Shown here piece by piece: positions 35,301-44,249 of a stretch of DNA of 64,000 nucleotides (position 1 is its first letter; the number at the start of each line of letters is the position of its first letter). The translations under genes were made by a program, and so were the position numbers. The notes under the pieces are model-generated. The model worked only from the letters and a program-made list of their open reading frames with translations. It was not told where the DNA came from and did not search any database. Location: positions 372,001 through 436,000 of the forward strand of contig JAFECT010000003.1 of NCBI GenBank assembly GCA_018241995.1. The letters are read 5' to 3'. This DNA is from Pseudomonadota bacterium (GTDB lineage Bacteria; Pseudomonadota; Alphaproteobacteria; Caulobacterales; Caulobacteraceae).

Positions 35301-36671
35301 TCAGGCGTTGCCGGGGATTTCGCACTTGTCGACGTTGCCCTTGGCCGCTTGAGCGCAGCTCAGGGTCTTGATCGTCTTGGCGCGGTTGCCGGGCAGGTCG
35401 AGGATGTAGCCGGACTCACCGGCCGAGCACTTCACCTCGACGATGTCGCCGTCACCGTCGTCCGGGCTGACCATGCGGTAGTCGGTCGGCGTGCAGACCT
35501 TGTCGATGGCGGTCAGGATCGGCTTCAGGCGGGCCAGCAGTTCGGCCTTGCTGGTGAGCGCGCAATCGAGACCACGCTCCTTGGCCGTGAAGCAGTCCAT
35601 CTTCTCGAACTTGCCCGTGGCGCCCGGGGTCAGGATCAGGGTCAGCAGGCCCGCGGGCTGCTCGGGACAACGGAACTCGACCACGTCGCGCTTGGTGCGC
35701 GGCTCCTTGCCGATGACGCGGAAGTCGGTCGGGGTGCAGCTGACGCCGTTGGCCTGCAGCGTGCCGGTGTAGCCTGACGCCGCCGACTGCTTGGCCTGAC
35801 CGATGTCGGTCATCTTGCAGCCGCCGCCGATCGACTGGGCGCTGACGCAGTCGATGGTGCGCGCCGAGCCGTCGGTGGAAACCTCCAGGAAGAAGCCCGG
35901 CTTGCCGGAGCAGGCCACTTCATACAGGTCGTGCTTGTCGGTGGTGGTGCCCACGAACCGGCCGTCCGACACCTGGCAAGCCTTGGCGTAGGTGGCCGAC
36001 AGGGCGGTGATCTGCGCCAGGCGCTGGGTCTTGTCGGTCAGCTTGCACTCGTAGTGCAGCGTGGCGGACGCCTCCAGGCAGTTGGTCGAGGTGGCCTCGC
36101 CGTTGTCGAAGGCGCGCGTGACGTAGCCGACGCCTTCGCTACAGGCGATTTCGTAGTTGGTGACGGCGTTCTTCGGGTCGTGGCCCAGCGAGCTGACGTT
36201 GGTCACCGTGCACTTCGCGCCGGATTTGGTCACGACGGGCTGGATCTGGGCGTTGAGGTTGCTGTTTTCCGGCAGCATGCAGCGCGGCGGCGCGGCCTTC
36301 TTGGCGGCGATGGCGGCGTCGTACTGCGCCTGCATGTCAACGCAGCTGTAGGTCTGGCCGCCGTCCTGCTTGTCGTACTTCAGGAAGACGTAGCCCATGC
36401 CTTCGCCACAGGCGACTTCGTAGCTGGTGCCGGCCACCTTCTTGTTGTCGACCATGATCGAGCCGGGGCCGATCAGGGCGGCGTTCTTGATGGTGCACTT
36501 CAGGCCCAGAGCCTGGGCGGCGGCGGGAGCGCCGGCCATGCCCTTCTTGATCTGGTCGTCCTTGTAGGTCGCCGGGGCGGCGGGCTTCTCGTCCTTGGCG
36601 GCGTAAGCGGTCATGCCCAGCGATGCGCTGAAGAGGGCGGCCGCGGCGAGGGCGGACATGAGTCGTTTCAT
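35301..36671 (-). CDS. Secreted cysteine-rich protein with five internal repeats
   Basis: 456 residues from ATG 36669-36671, with AAGGAGAAGG just upstream. Signal peptide about 1-24 (ending TAYA). After a short linker the mature protein is five degenerate repeats of about 70-95 residues, each with about four Cys in the order KCT-x-T..., Y-E-V-x-C-x-E-G-x-G-Y-V, C, C (e.g. YEVACGEGMGYV, YEIACSEGVGYV, YEVACSGKPGFF, VEFRCPEQPAG, VEVKCSAGESGY). Even Cys numbers suggest disulfide-linked small domains. I do not know the family. It has its own terminator and is probably an abundant periplasmic protein. Confidence 0.75.
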   Translation of the reverse strand: MKRLMSALAAAALFSASLGMTAYAAKDEKPAAPATYKDDQIKKGMAGAPAAAQALGLKCTIKNAALIGPGSIMVDNKKVAGTSYEVACGEGMGYVFLKYDKQDGGQTYSCVDMQAQYDAAIAAKKAAPPRCMLPENSNLNAQIQPVVTKSGAKCTVTNVSSLGHDPKNAVTNYEIACSEGVGYVTRAFDNGEATSTNCLEASATLHYECKLTDKTQRLAQITALSATYAKACQVSDGRFVGTTTDKHDLYEVACSGKPGFFLEVSTDGSARTIDCVSAQSIGGGCKMTDIGQAKQSAASGYTGTLQANGVSCTPTDFRVIGKEPRTKRDVVEFRCPEQPAGLLTLILTPGATGKFEKMDCFTAKERGLDCALTSKAELLARLKPILTAIDKVCTPTDYRMVSPDDGDGDIVEVKCSAGESGYILDLPGNRAKTIKTLSCAQAAKGNVDKCEIPGNA

Positions 36672-36846
36672 CGCCTTCTCCTTGTTCCTGTTCACATTTT
36701 ACGTCCGCCAGGCGGGGGCCCGCGGAGGAGGCGCGCAACATGCCCGCGCGCAAGGGCCTAAGCAAGGCCGTACGCCTGCGGCGATACCGCTTTGACCCTG
36801 CGGCGGAATGCGCGCATCCTGCCGTCCGTTTCCAAAGGAGACCCGC

Positions 36847-37926
36847 TTGCGCGACGGCCTGCCCGATTCCGAAACCGTCGCCGACGCGTCCGAGAGCCGC
36901 CGCGTTCCGCTGGTCTACCCCTTTGCGGACAAGCCCGAGCCTGGCGCCGCGATCGAGGTTGCGCCCGGGGTCCAGTGGCTGCGCCTGCCGCTGCCCTTCG
37001 TGCTGAACCACATCAATGTCTGGGCGCTCGAGGACGGCGACGGCTGGACCCTGGTGGACACCGGCGTTCGTTCCAAGGACTGCATGGCGGCATGGGACAT
37101 GGCGCTGGGCGACCCGCTCGGCGGCCGTCCGGTAAAACGAGTGATCTGCACCCACATGCACCCCGACCATGTGGGGCTGGCGGGCTGGCTGACGCGGCGC
37201 TTTGATTGTCGCCTGTGGATGACGCGCCTGGAGTACATGACCTGCCGCGTGCTGGTCGCCGACACGGGGCGTGAGGCGCCCGAGGATGGAGTGCGCTTCT
37301 ACCGGGCGGCCGGCTGGAGCGAAGAACAGATCGAGGCCTATCAGGCGCGTTTCGGCGGCTTCGGCAAGGCGGTGCACCACCTGCCCGACAGCTATCGTCG
37401 CCTGAGCGAGGGCGAGGTCGTGCGCATCGGCGACAACGACTGGCGCGTGGTGATCGGCAACGGCCATTCGCCCGAGCACGCCTGCCTGTGGAGCGAGGCG
37501 CTGGGGGTGCTGATCTCCGGCGACCAGGTGTTGCCCAGGATCTCCTCGAATGTGTCGGTCTGGCCGACCGAGCCGGACGCCGACCCCTTGAGCGACTGGC
37601 TGGCCTCCCTGGCCAAGCTGAAGCGCGAAATTCCCGCCGACGCCCTGGTCCTGCCCTCGCACGGCGAGCCGTTCCGCGGACTGCACGACCGGCTGGACGC
37701 CCTGACGCGCGGTCATGAGAAGTCCCTGGCCCGCCTCCACCGCATGCTGGCCACGCCACGGCGAGTGGTCGACACCTTCGGCGCCTTGTTCGCCCGCCCC
37801 ATCGGCGACGACCTGATCGGCATGGCCACGGGCGAGGCCGGGGCGCACCTGAACTGCCTGCTGGGCCGCGGCCAGGCCGTGGTCGAACCCGACGAGACCG
37901 GCGTCCTCTGGTGGCGCGCCGCCTGA
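36847..37926 (+). CDS. Metallo-beta-lactamase-fold hydrolase
   Basis: 359 residues from TTG 36847, preferred because AAAGGAG lies 6 bases upstream; an in-frame ATG at 36808 would add 13 residues before that Shine-Dalgarno site. The HxHxDH motif is THMHPDHVG (about 102-107), with later ligands in GNGHSPEH, SGDQVL and SHGEPF. The C-terminal extension (from about 270) with a winged-helix-like end resembles the MBL/LACTB2 group of thioesterase-like hydrolases. Next gene is an enoyl-CoA hydratase 18 bases on, so an acyl-CoA substrate is plausible but inferred. Confidence 0.82.
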   Translation: MRDGLPDSETVADASESRRVPLVYPFADKPEPGAAIEVAPGVQWLRLPLPFVLNHINVWALEDGDGWTLVDTGVRSKDCMAAWDMALGDPLGGRPVKRVICTHMHPDHVGLAGWLTRRFDCRLWMTRLEYMTCRVLVADTGREAPEDGVRFYRAAGWSEEQIEAYQARFGGFGKAVHHLPDSYRRLSEGEVVRIGDNDWRVVIGNGHSPEHACLWSEALGVLISGDQVLPRISSNVSVWPTEPDADPLSDWLASLAKLKREIPADALVLPSHGEPFRGLHDRLDALTRGHEKSLARLHRMLATPRRVVDTFGALFARPIGDDLIGMATGEAGAHLNCLLGRGQAVVEPDETGVLWWRAA

Positions 37927-37943
37927 TCCTTCGAGAACCACAG

Positions 37944-38747
37944 ATGACCATGACCGACACCCAGACCGCGCCCTTGACCGATGACGTCATCGTCGGCCTC
38001 GACGGCGGCATCCTCAGCGTCTCGCTCAACCGCCCGTCCAAGAAGAACGCCATCACCGACGCCATGTACGAGGCCGTCGCGGGCGCCCTGCAGCGGGCCC
38101 GGACCGACAAGGCCGTGCGCGTGGTGCTGATCCGCGGCGAGGGTGAGAACCTTTCGGCCGGCAACGACATCGGCGACTTCACCGCCATCGCCATGGGGAT
38201 GAAGCCGCCCGAGGACCTGGCGGTGCACCGGGTGCTGAAGGGCCTGGCCGACCTCGACAAGCCGCTGGTGATCGCGGTGAAGGGCTTCGCCGTGGGCATC
38301 GGCACGACCATGCTCTTGAACGCCGACCTGGTGTTCGTGGCGGAGGACGCCAAGCTCTCGACCCCCTTCGTCAACCTGGCCCTGGCGCCGGAGGCGGCCT
38401 CGAGCCTGCTGATGCCCATGCGCATCGGCCACGCGCGTGCGTTTTCGATGTTCGCGCTCGGCGAGGTGATCGACGGCAGGACCGCCGCCGCCTGGGGCCT
38501 GGCCAACGCCGCCCTGCCGGCCGATCAGGTCGATGCGGCGGCGCTGAAGGCCTGCCAGGCTCTGGTCCAGCGGCCGATCAATGCGCTTCGGGCCACCAAA
38601 CGGTTGATGCGCGACGCCGAGGTGCTGTGGGCCATCATGCAGCGCGAGAACGCCGCCTTCGGGGCGCAACTGACCACCCCTGAAGCGCGGGAGGCCTTCA
38701 TGGCCTTCGCCGAGCGGCGCCCGCCGGATTTCACCAAGCTCGATTAA
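37944..38747 (+). CDS. Enoyl-CoA hydratase/isomerase family protein
   Basis: 267 residues of the crotonase fold. NRPSKKNAITDAMYEAV, LIRGEGENLSAGNDIGDF (oxyanion hole one, SAGNDIG), and VKGFAVGIGTTMLLNADLVF (oxyanion hole two). The catalytic Glu pair of classical hydratase is not both evident, so an isomerase or other crotonase activity is possible. Two ATGs lie close together (37944 and 37950). The gene follows an MBL-fold hydrolase closely and is followed by a GNAT acetyltransferase. Confidence 0.88.
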   Translation: MTMTDTQTAPLTDDVIVGLDGGILSVSLNRPSKKNAITDAMYEAVAGALQRARTDKAVRVVLIRGEGENLSAGNDIGDFTAIAMGMKPPEDLAVHRVLKGLADLDKPLVIAVKGFAVGIGTTMLLNADLVFVAEDAKLSTPFVNLALAPEAASSLLMPMRIGHARAFSMFALGEVIDGRTAAAWGLANAALPADQVDAAALKACQALVQRPINALRATKRLMRDAEVLWAIMQRENAAFGAQLTTPEAREAFMAFAERRPPDFTKLD

Positions 38748-38846
38748 GGGTTTGACGTCAGGGCAGCTCCGCCCTATTTGCGCCGCTCGCCGAAGCGCGC
38801 GGCTCATACGAAGCGTCGGCGGTCCTTGCCAGTATGGGGATCAGCC

Positions 38847-39344
38847 ATGTCCGCGCCCTCGCTCCAGCCTCTATCAGTCATCATCGACCTCGAGACCCCG
38901 TTCGATCGCGCCGCGGTGGACGCCATCGTCGATGCGGCCTTCGGCCCGGGCCGCTTCGCCAAGACCGCGGAACGCCTGCGCGAGGGCGCCGAGCCCCTGG
39001 CCGACTGCACCTTCGTGGCGCGCGAGGCCGGCAAGGTGGTGGGGACGGTGCGCCTGTGGCCGGTGGTCATCGGCGAGACGCGGATCGCTTTCCTCGGTCC
39101 CATCGCCGTCCAGGGCGGCCGCCGCCGCGAGGGCCTGGGCGCCCAGCTGGTCGAACGCGCCTGCGCCGCCGCGGAGGCCGCGGGCCTGCCCGGCGTCCTG
39201 CTGGTCGGCGATACGCCCTACTTCGGACGCTTCGGCTTCGTGAAGGCCGATGTGCGCCTGCCCGGCCCGGTCGATCCGCGCCGCGTGCTGCTGAAGATGT
39301 TTGGGGACCGTCCATTGCTGAGCGGCGACGTTCGCCGCGGCTGA
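38847..39344 (+). CDS. GNAT family N-acetyltransferase
   Basis: 165 residues from ATG 38847. Central acetyl-CoA-binding segment FLGPIAVQGGRRREGLGAQL has the RxxGxG/A type loop (GRRREGLG). The C-terminal part GVLLVGDTPYFGRFGFVKAD resembles the YhbS group (putative acetyltransferases acting on small molecules). Substrate not predictable. The upstream 100 bases hold no other gene. Confidence 0.85.
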   Translation: MSAPSLQPLSVIIDLETPFDRAAVDAIVDAAFGPGRFAKTAERLREGAEPLADCTFVAREAGKVVGTVRLWPVVIGETRIAFLGPIAVQGGRRREGLGAQLVERACAAAEAAGLPGVLLVGDTPYFGRFGFVKADVRLPGPVDPRRVLLKMFGDRPLLSGDVRRG

Positions 39345-39380
39345 CCGTCAACCCGAGAGAGATAACTCTAAGCCCGTTTT

Positions 39381-39516
39381 CCCGACGAAGGTCGGGACCC
39401 AGACCCATACCGGCGAAGGTCGGTAGCCAGCCAAAATCCGTAGCCGCCTTCTGATCCCATTCTTGCTGGGTCCCGACCTGCGTCGGGATCGGTCTGGGCC
39501 CCGGCCTTCGCCGGGG
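39381..39516. repeat. Intergenic palindromic repeat cluster
   Basis: Three short perfect hairpins with 4-base loops lie in the 181-base gap between the GNAT and MoxR genes: CCCGAC-GAAG-GTCGGG (39381-39396), TCCCGAC-CTGC-GTCGGGA (39471-39488) and CCCCGGC-CTTC-GCCGGGG (39499-39516). In addition GTCGGGACCCA (39391-39401) pairs with TGGGTCCCGAC (39467-39477). The genes on both sides converge here. It looks like an extragenic palindromic element that could also serve as a terminator. Confidence 0.7.
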
Positions 39517-39525
39517 ATACGGAAT

Positions 39526-40524
39526 TTAGGAGAGGCCGGCCAAAAGCTCGGTGAGAACCGCTTCGATATCGGCCGAGCCTCCGCGAGCCATCACCAGTCG
39601 CGGCTTCAGCACCGCCGCCGCGAGAGCGCGCACGTCGGCGATGGAGGGCGAGGGGCGCCCGTCGATCAGGGCGCGGGCGCGGGCCAGCCGCATCAGGGCC
39701 TGGCCGGCGCGGGGCCCCGGGCCGCGCGCGACGGCCTGTTTGACGATGGCGGGGGCGGAAGGATCGTCCGGGCGGGCGCGGCGCACCAGGTCCAGGATGG
39801 CCTCCACCACCTTCTCGCCCACGGGCAGCTCGACAGCCAGGCGCTGGGCCAAGACCAAGAGTTCTGGGTCGATCTGGGCGGGGATGCGCTCTGCGTTCGC
39901 GCGGCCTGCGGTCTCGACCAGCAGGCGCCGCTCGCCGCTGCGGTCGGGCGCGGCCATGTCGATCCTGAGCAGGAAGCGGTCGGCCTCGGTCTCGTCGAAG
40001 CTGGCGACCCCGTCCTGGGTGCTGGTGGCGAGCAAGTAGAAGGGGCGGGGCAGGGGCCGCACCCCGTCGAAGCCGCGCACTGCGCCATCATGGGCCGCTT
40101 CCAGCAGCGCCGATCGAACCTTGGGCGCGGCGCGATCCAGGTCATCGGCCAGCAGCAGCTGGCGGAACAGGGGGCCGGGGCGCGAACGGCGCACGCCCGA
40201 CGCGTCCCAGCTTTTGCGCGGCGCGGCTTCCTCGACGATCTCGTCCAGCTCCAGGTCGGGGGTGAAGGCGACGCGGCCCGCGTCCAGGCCCAGCGCCTGG
40301 CCCAGCACCTCGGCCAGCCGCGTCTTGGCCGAGCCGGGCGCGCCCACGATCATGGCCCAGCCGCCCGCGACCACCGCCGCGAGCGCCAGCTCCACAGCGG
40401 CGTCCTGGCCGTAGATTGCGCCGGAAAGGGCTGAGCGCACGCGACCCAAGCCCTCGGCCGCGCGTTGGAAGTCGGCGACCACATCGCCGGACGCTTCGCT
40501 GGATGCTTCCCTGGCGGGCTCCAT
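39526..40524 (-). CDS. MoxR-family AAA+ ATPase (degenerate Walker B)
   Basis: 332 residues. Walker A is GAPGSAKT (61-68); Walker B reads LLLADDLDRA (Asp127-Asp128) with Asp in place of the usual catalytic Glu. SALLEAAHDGAV and YLLATSTQDGV with LPRPF match sensor 1 and the MoxR core. MoxR ATPases act as chaperones for metal insertion or complex assembly, usually beside VWA-domain genes; none is adjacent here. The Asp substitution could slow ATP hydrolysis. Confidence 0.8.
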   Translation of the reverse strand: MEPAREASSEASGDVVADFQRAAEGLGRVRSALSGAIYGQDAAVELALAAVVAGGWAMIVGAPGSAKTRLAEVLGQALGLDAGRVAFTPDLELDEIVEEAAPRKSWDASGVRRSRPGPLFRQLLLADDLDRAAPKVRSALLEAAHDGAVRGFDGVRPLPRPFYLLATSTQDGVASFDETEADRFLLRIDMAAPDRSGERRLLVETAGRANAERIPAQIDPELLVLAQRLAVELPVGEKVVEAILDLVRRARPDDPSAPAIVKQAVARGPGPRAGQALMRLARARALIDGRPSPSIADVRALAAAVLKPRLVMARGGSADIEAVLTELLAGLS

Positions 40525-40584
40525 GCGCCTACCTCAGATACTCTACTGGCAGATGGACCACGGCGGGCTTCACGGGAAGACAGG

Positions 40585-41184
40585 GTGAACGCTTTAGACG
40601 ACAATTCCGATAAACGTGGCCTTAGCGCCCTAGTCGAGGGCGCGCGCGCGACGGGGGAAAAGTCGGGCGAGGGCCGCGGCCTGCCGCCGGTGCACCTGTG
40701 GAACCCGCCTTCCTGCGGCGACATCGACATCGTCATCCGCAAGAACGGCCTGTGGCTGCACGAGGGCTCCCCGATCGGGCGCAAGGAGCTGGTGCGGCTG
40801 TTCTCCACCGTCCTGCGCAAGGATCCGGACGGCTTCTGCCTGGTGACCCCGGTCGAGAAGCTGATGATCAGGGTGGAGGACGCGCCTTTCCACGCCATCC
40901 GGGTCGACCGCCGGGGCGACGCCCTGGTGTTCCTGACCGACGTCGGCGACGAGACCGAGGCCGGCCCCGACAATCCCATCCGCGTGGAGACCGATCCCGA
41001 GACGGGCGAGCCCGCGCCCTATGTGCATGTGCGCCGGGGGCTGGAGGCGCGCATCGACCGGCCGGTGTTCTACGAGCTGGTGGAGCTGGCCGAGGAGCGC
41101 CGGGGCGCCGACGGGCCGGAACTCGGCGTCACCTCCAACGGCGCCTTCTTCCCGCTGGGCCCGGCGGGGGCCCACCGCACATGA
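40585..41184 (+). CDS. DUF1285 family protein
   Basis: 199 residues from GTG 40585. It contains PPVHLWNPPSCGDIDIVIRK and NGLWLHEGSPIGRKELVRLF, the start of the DUF1285 domain, followed by FSTVLRKDPDGFCLVTPVEK and a beta-rich C-terminal part. DUF1285 proteins are small, probably soluble and of unknown function. It overlaps the next gene by ATGA, and the run DUF1285-NUDIX-CCA transferase is a common alphaproteobacterial order beside MoxR. Confidence 0.82.
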   Translation: MNALDDNSDKRGLSALVEGARATGEKSGEGRGLPPVHLWNPPSCGDIDIVIRKNGLWLHEGSPIGRKELVRLFSTVLRKDPDGFCLVTPVEKLMIRVEDAPFHAIRVDRRGDALVFLTDVGDETEAGPDNPIRVETDPETGEPAPYVHVRRGLEARIDRPVFYELVELAEERRGADGPELGVTSNGAFFPLGPAGAHRT

Positions 41185-41852
41185 ACCCGGAGCCGCCGGA
41201 GCTGGAGGACCTGCGCGCCCGCCTGGCTGCGCACCTGGACCCCGTCGGCGCCTGGGACCCGGCGTCGGAGCCGACCCATTCCGACTTCGACCTCAACCCG
41301 TCCTTCCGACCGACGGACCGGCCGCGCCTGCGCGACGCGGCCGTGCTGATCCCCATCGTGGCCCGGCCTCAGGGACTGAGCGTGATCCTGACCCGCCGCG
41401 CCGACACTCTGAGCAGCCACACCGGTCAGGTCGCGTTTCCGGGCGGCCGTCTCGATCCCGGCGAAGGACCGGTGGAGGCGGCGCTGCGCGAGGCCTGGGA
41501 GGAGGTGGGGCTTGAGCGGGACTTCGTCGAACCGGCGGGCCTGTCGAACCGCTATGAGACGGTGACCGGCTATGTGGTTACGCCGGTCGTCGGGCTGGTG
41601 CGGCCCGGCTTCGACCTCAGGCCCAGCCCGGACGAGGTGGCGGAGGTGTTCGAGACGCCCTTCGACTTCCTGATGGATCCGGCCAACCACAAGCGCGAGT
41701 CGTTCCAGCGCGATGGCCAGACCCGCTGGTACTACGCCATGCCGTGGGAAGGCCGTTACATCTGGGGCGCGACGGCGGGGATGCTGCGCGCGCTGTGGAA
41801 GCGGCTGTACGGCGACGAGGCTGGGACAGCGGATTTCTCGACCCGCATCTGA
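41181..41852 (+). CDS. NUDIX hydrolase, CoA pyrophosphatase type
   Basis: 223 residues, start overlapping the DUF1285 stop (ATGA). The NUDIX box is GGRLDPGEGPVEAALREAWEEVGL (quoted in part: REAWEEVG), giving the G-x5-E-x7-REUxEExGU pattern. The preceding QVAFPGGR and the CoA-specific LSSHTGQVAFPGG match the NudL/CoA diphosphatase family (UPF0035 motif). It probably hydrolyses CoA or oxidised CoA to phosphopantetheine and adenosine 3',5'-bisphosphate. Confidence 0.88.
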   Translation: MNPEPPELEDLRARLAAHLDPVGAWDPASEPTHSDFDLNPSFRPTDRPRLRDAAVLIPIVARPQGLSVILTRRADTLSSHTGQVAFPGGRLDPGEGPVEAALREAWEEVGLERDFVEPAGLSNRYETVTGYVVTPVVGLVRPGFDLRPSPDEVAEVFETPFDFLMDPANHKRESFQRDGQTRWYYAMPWEGRYIWGATAGMLRALWKRLYGDEAGTADFSTRI

Positions 41853-41908
41853 TCGTCCTGCGCGGACAAGGGTTGATTGGCGCCCCGCCGCACGCCAGCT
41901 TGCCCCCG

Positions 41909-43123
41909 ATGACGCGCCTCCCTGAACAGCACTGGATGACCAGCGCCCCGACGCGGCGCCTGTTCGCGGCGCTTGAGGCCGTCGGCGGGCCGGACTGCGC
42001 GCGGTTCGTCGGCGGGTGCGTTCGCAACACCCTGATGGGCCGGGCCGCCGACGACGTCGACGTGGCGACCAAGCTGACGCCGGATCAGACCCTGAAGGCC
42101 CTGACCGACGCCAATATCCGCGCCGTGCCGACCGGCATCGAGCACGGCACCGTCACGGCCGTCATCGACCACATCCCCTATGAGGTCACGAGCCTCAGGC
42201 GCGACGTGGAGACCGACGGCCGCCGAGCGGTGGTGGCCTTCTCCACCGACTGGGCCGAGGACGCCCAGCGCCGGGACTTCCGCCTGAACGCCCTCTATGC
42301 CGACCTTCAGGGCGAGGTTTTCGACCCCGTGGGCGGTGGGATCGAGGACGCGCTGGAAGGCCGGATCGTGTTCGTGGGCGACCCCGAGACGCGCCTGCGC
42401 GAGGATCATCTGCGCAACCTGCGCTTCTTCCGCTTCTTCGCCTGGTACGGGTCGGGCGAGCCGGACCCCGCGGGTCTGGCCGCCTGCCGCAAGCTGCGCG
42501 AGGGACTGCGCAGCCTTTCCGCAGAGCGCATCTCGAAGGAACTGATCAAGCTGCTGTCGGCGCCGGACCCGGTGGCGACCGTGCGGCTGATGGCTTCGGC
42601 AGCCATCCTGGAGCAGTTCCTGCCGGACGGTCTGAACCTTGACCGCTTCGCCGCCATGGTCGCCATCACCCCTGACCCGGTGCTGCGCCTGTCGGCCCTC
42701 CTGCCGGACGATCCGACCACCGTCGGCGCCGTGGCCGACAGCTTGCGCCTGTCCAACGCCGATCGCGACCGGCTGCTCGACGCCCTGCCGAGCGCGCCGC
42801 CGGTGCATCTGGACCTGAAGCCCGCGGAGGCGCGGGCGGGGATCTATCAGCTGGGGACCTCGGCCTTCGAGGACCGGGTGCGCCGCGCCTGGGCCGAGGC
42901 GCCCGCGCGCTCGGACGCCGCCAAGGCGCTGCTCGGCTTGGCCAAGGCTTGGCCAAAGCCGCGGTTTCCCCTAGGCGGCGCCGACGTCATGGCGCTGGGC
43001 GTCCCGGCCGGACCACGGCTGGGCATGCTGCTGCGCGAGGTCGAGACCTGGTGGATCGCCCACGACTTCCCCGCCGAGGGCGCGCGGGAGCGCCTCGTCG
43101 CCCTGATCGGAGAAGCCCGATGA
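41909..43123 (+). CDS. CCA tRNA nucleotidyltransferase
   Basis: 404 residues from ATG 41909 (an earlier alternative start near 41872 cannot be excluded). Polymerase beta fold: RFVGGCVRNTLMG and the catalytic DDVDVATKL (DxD) near residues 38-50. It adds or repairs the 3' CCA end of tRNAs, or works as a poly(A) polymerase-like enzyme. The C-terminal half is helical. It follows NUDIX by 56 bases and overlaps the DUF3052 gene by ATGA. Confidence 0.9.
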   Translation: MTRLPEQHWMTSAPTRRLFAALEAVGGPDCARFVGGCVRNTLMGRAADDVDVATKLTPDQTLKALTDANIRAVPTGIEHGTVTAVIDHIPYEVTSLRRDVETDGRRAVVAFSTDWAEDAQRRDFRLNALYADLQGEVFDPVGGGIEDALEGRIVFVGDPETRLREDHLRNLRFFRFFAWYGSGEPDPAGLAACRKLREGLRSLSAERISKELIKLLSAPDPVATVRLMASAAILEQFLPDGLNLDRFAAMVAITPDPVLRLSALLPDDPTTVGAVADSLRLSNADRDRLLDALPSAPPVHLDLKPAEARAGIYQLGTSAFEDRVRRAWAEAPARSDAAKALLGLAKAWPKPRFPLGGADVMALGVPAGPRLGMLLREVETWWIAHDFPAEGARERLVALIGEAR

Positions 43124-43530
43124 GCCTTCCGCCCGCCGGCTATTCCGGCAAGCCGCTGATCCAGAAGCTGGGACTGAAGCCCGGCGAGACTCTGGCGGTG
43201 CTGAACGCGCCACCGCACTATGCCGAGCTGGTTGCGCCCCTGCCGGACGGCGCCACGGTGGTCGAGACCCAGACGCCTGACGCGGCCCTGGTGCACCTGT
43301 TCGTGCTCGATCGCTCCGCGCTTGAGGCCCAGGCGGCGACCGTCGTCGCGGCGTTGCAGCCCAAGGCCATGCTGTGGATCTCCTGGCCCAAGAAGAGCTC
43401 CAAGCGCTTCGTCGATCTCACTGAGGACGGGGTGCGCGAGCTGGTGCTGCCGACCGGCTGGGTCGATGTGAAGGTGGCCGCGGTCGATGAGGACTGGTCG
43501 GGCCTCAAGTTCCTGAAGCGGAAGGCGTGA
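43120..43530 (+). CDS. DUF3052 protein
   Basis: 136 residues, ATG overlapping the CCA transferase stop. YSGKPLIQKLGLKPGETLAV starts the domain, and LWISWPKKSS is the family-like core. Actinobacterial DUF3052 members are small soluble proteins of unknown function. It ends in Arg/Lys. No catalytic motif. The tight operon placement suggests constitutive expression with tRNA maturation genes. Confidence 0.75.
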   Translation: MSLPPAGYSGKPLIQKLGLKPGETLAVLNAPPHYAELVAPLPDGATVVETQTPDAALVHLFVLDRSALEAQAATVVAALQPKAMLWISWPKKSSKRFVDLTEDGVRELVLPTGWVDVKVAAVDEDWSGLKFLKRKA

Positions 43531-44243
43531 TGTCGAACCCTGTGAAGATCGCGATCCTGGAAACCGGCTATCCGCCCGACCCGCTCGAGCCCGAGTTCGG
43601 CGACTATCCGCAGATGTTCGTCGACCTGATGCGCGAGACCGGCCTGAACTTCGAGGCCGACCGCTTCGACGTGCAGGCGGACCAGTACCCGGAAAGCCCT
43701 GAAGGCTACGACGCACACTTGATCACCGGCTCCGCGGCGGGAGCCTACGAGGACCTGCCCTGGATCGAGCCGCTGAAGGCCTATCTGAACGCCGCCAAGG
43801 GGCGCACCAAGCTGGTCGGGGTCTGTTTCGGCCACCAGATCATGGCCGAGGCCTTCGGCGGCAAGGTGATCAAGTCGCCCAAGGGCTGGGGCCTGGGCAT
43901 GCAGACCTATGAGGTGTTCGAACGCCAGCCCTGGATGGATGAGGGCGGCCCGATCGCGCTTCCGGTCTCGCACCAGGACCAGGTGGTTGAGCTGGCGCCC
44001 AACTCTCGCGCCGTCGGCGGCGACGCCTTCTGTCCGCTCGGGGTTATCGCCTACGACGACCAGCCGGCGATCTCGATGCAGCCGCACCCGGAGTTCAGGC
44101 CGGCCTACGCTTCCGCCCTGATCGAGCGGCGGCTGGAGACGGTGCTGGACGAGGCGCAAGGCCTCGCCGCCATCGAGACCCTGAAGGGCCCGGACGACCG
44201 GCTGCGGGTCGGCGGTTGGATTCGCCGCTTTATCGAAGGGTAG
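43530..44243 (+). CDS. Class I glutamine amidotransferase-like protein
   Basis: 237 residues from ATG 43530, which shares its A with the TGA of the DUF3052 gene (TGATG); an in-frame GTG one codon earlier is possible. The nucleophile elbow is VCFGHQIMAEAFGG (Cys near residue 94), and the triad His is in SMQPHPEF with a Glu two positions later. It is the GMP-synthase-like amidotransferase type without a synthetase domain. It may be a gamma-glutamyl-type hydrolase; the substrate is unknown. Confidence 0.87.
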   Translation: MSNPVKIAILETGYPPDPLEPEFGDYPQMFVDLMRETGLNFEADRFDVQADQYPESPEGYDAHLITGSAAGAYEDLPWIEPLKAYLNAAKGRTKLVGVCFGHQIMAEAFGGKVIKSPKGWGLGMQTYEVFERQPWMDEGGPIALPVSHQDQVVELAPNSRAVGGDAFCPLGVIAYDDQPAISMQPHPEFRPAYASALIERRLETVLDEAQGLAAIETLKGPDDRLRVGGWIRRFIEG

Positions 44244-44249
44244 GGCGGC

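Noticed and set aside
39526..41184. MoxR-VWA defence or chaperone cluster
   Set aside because: No VWA-domain or DUF58 gene is adjacent; DUF1285, NUDIX and the CCA transferase are common housekeeping neighbours.
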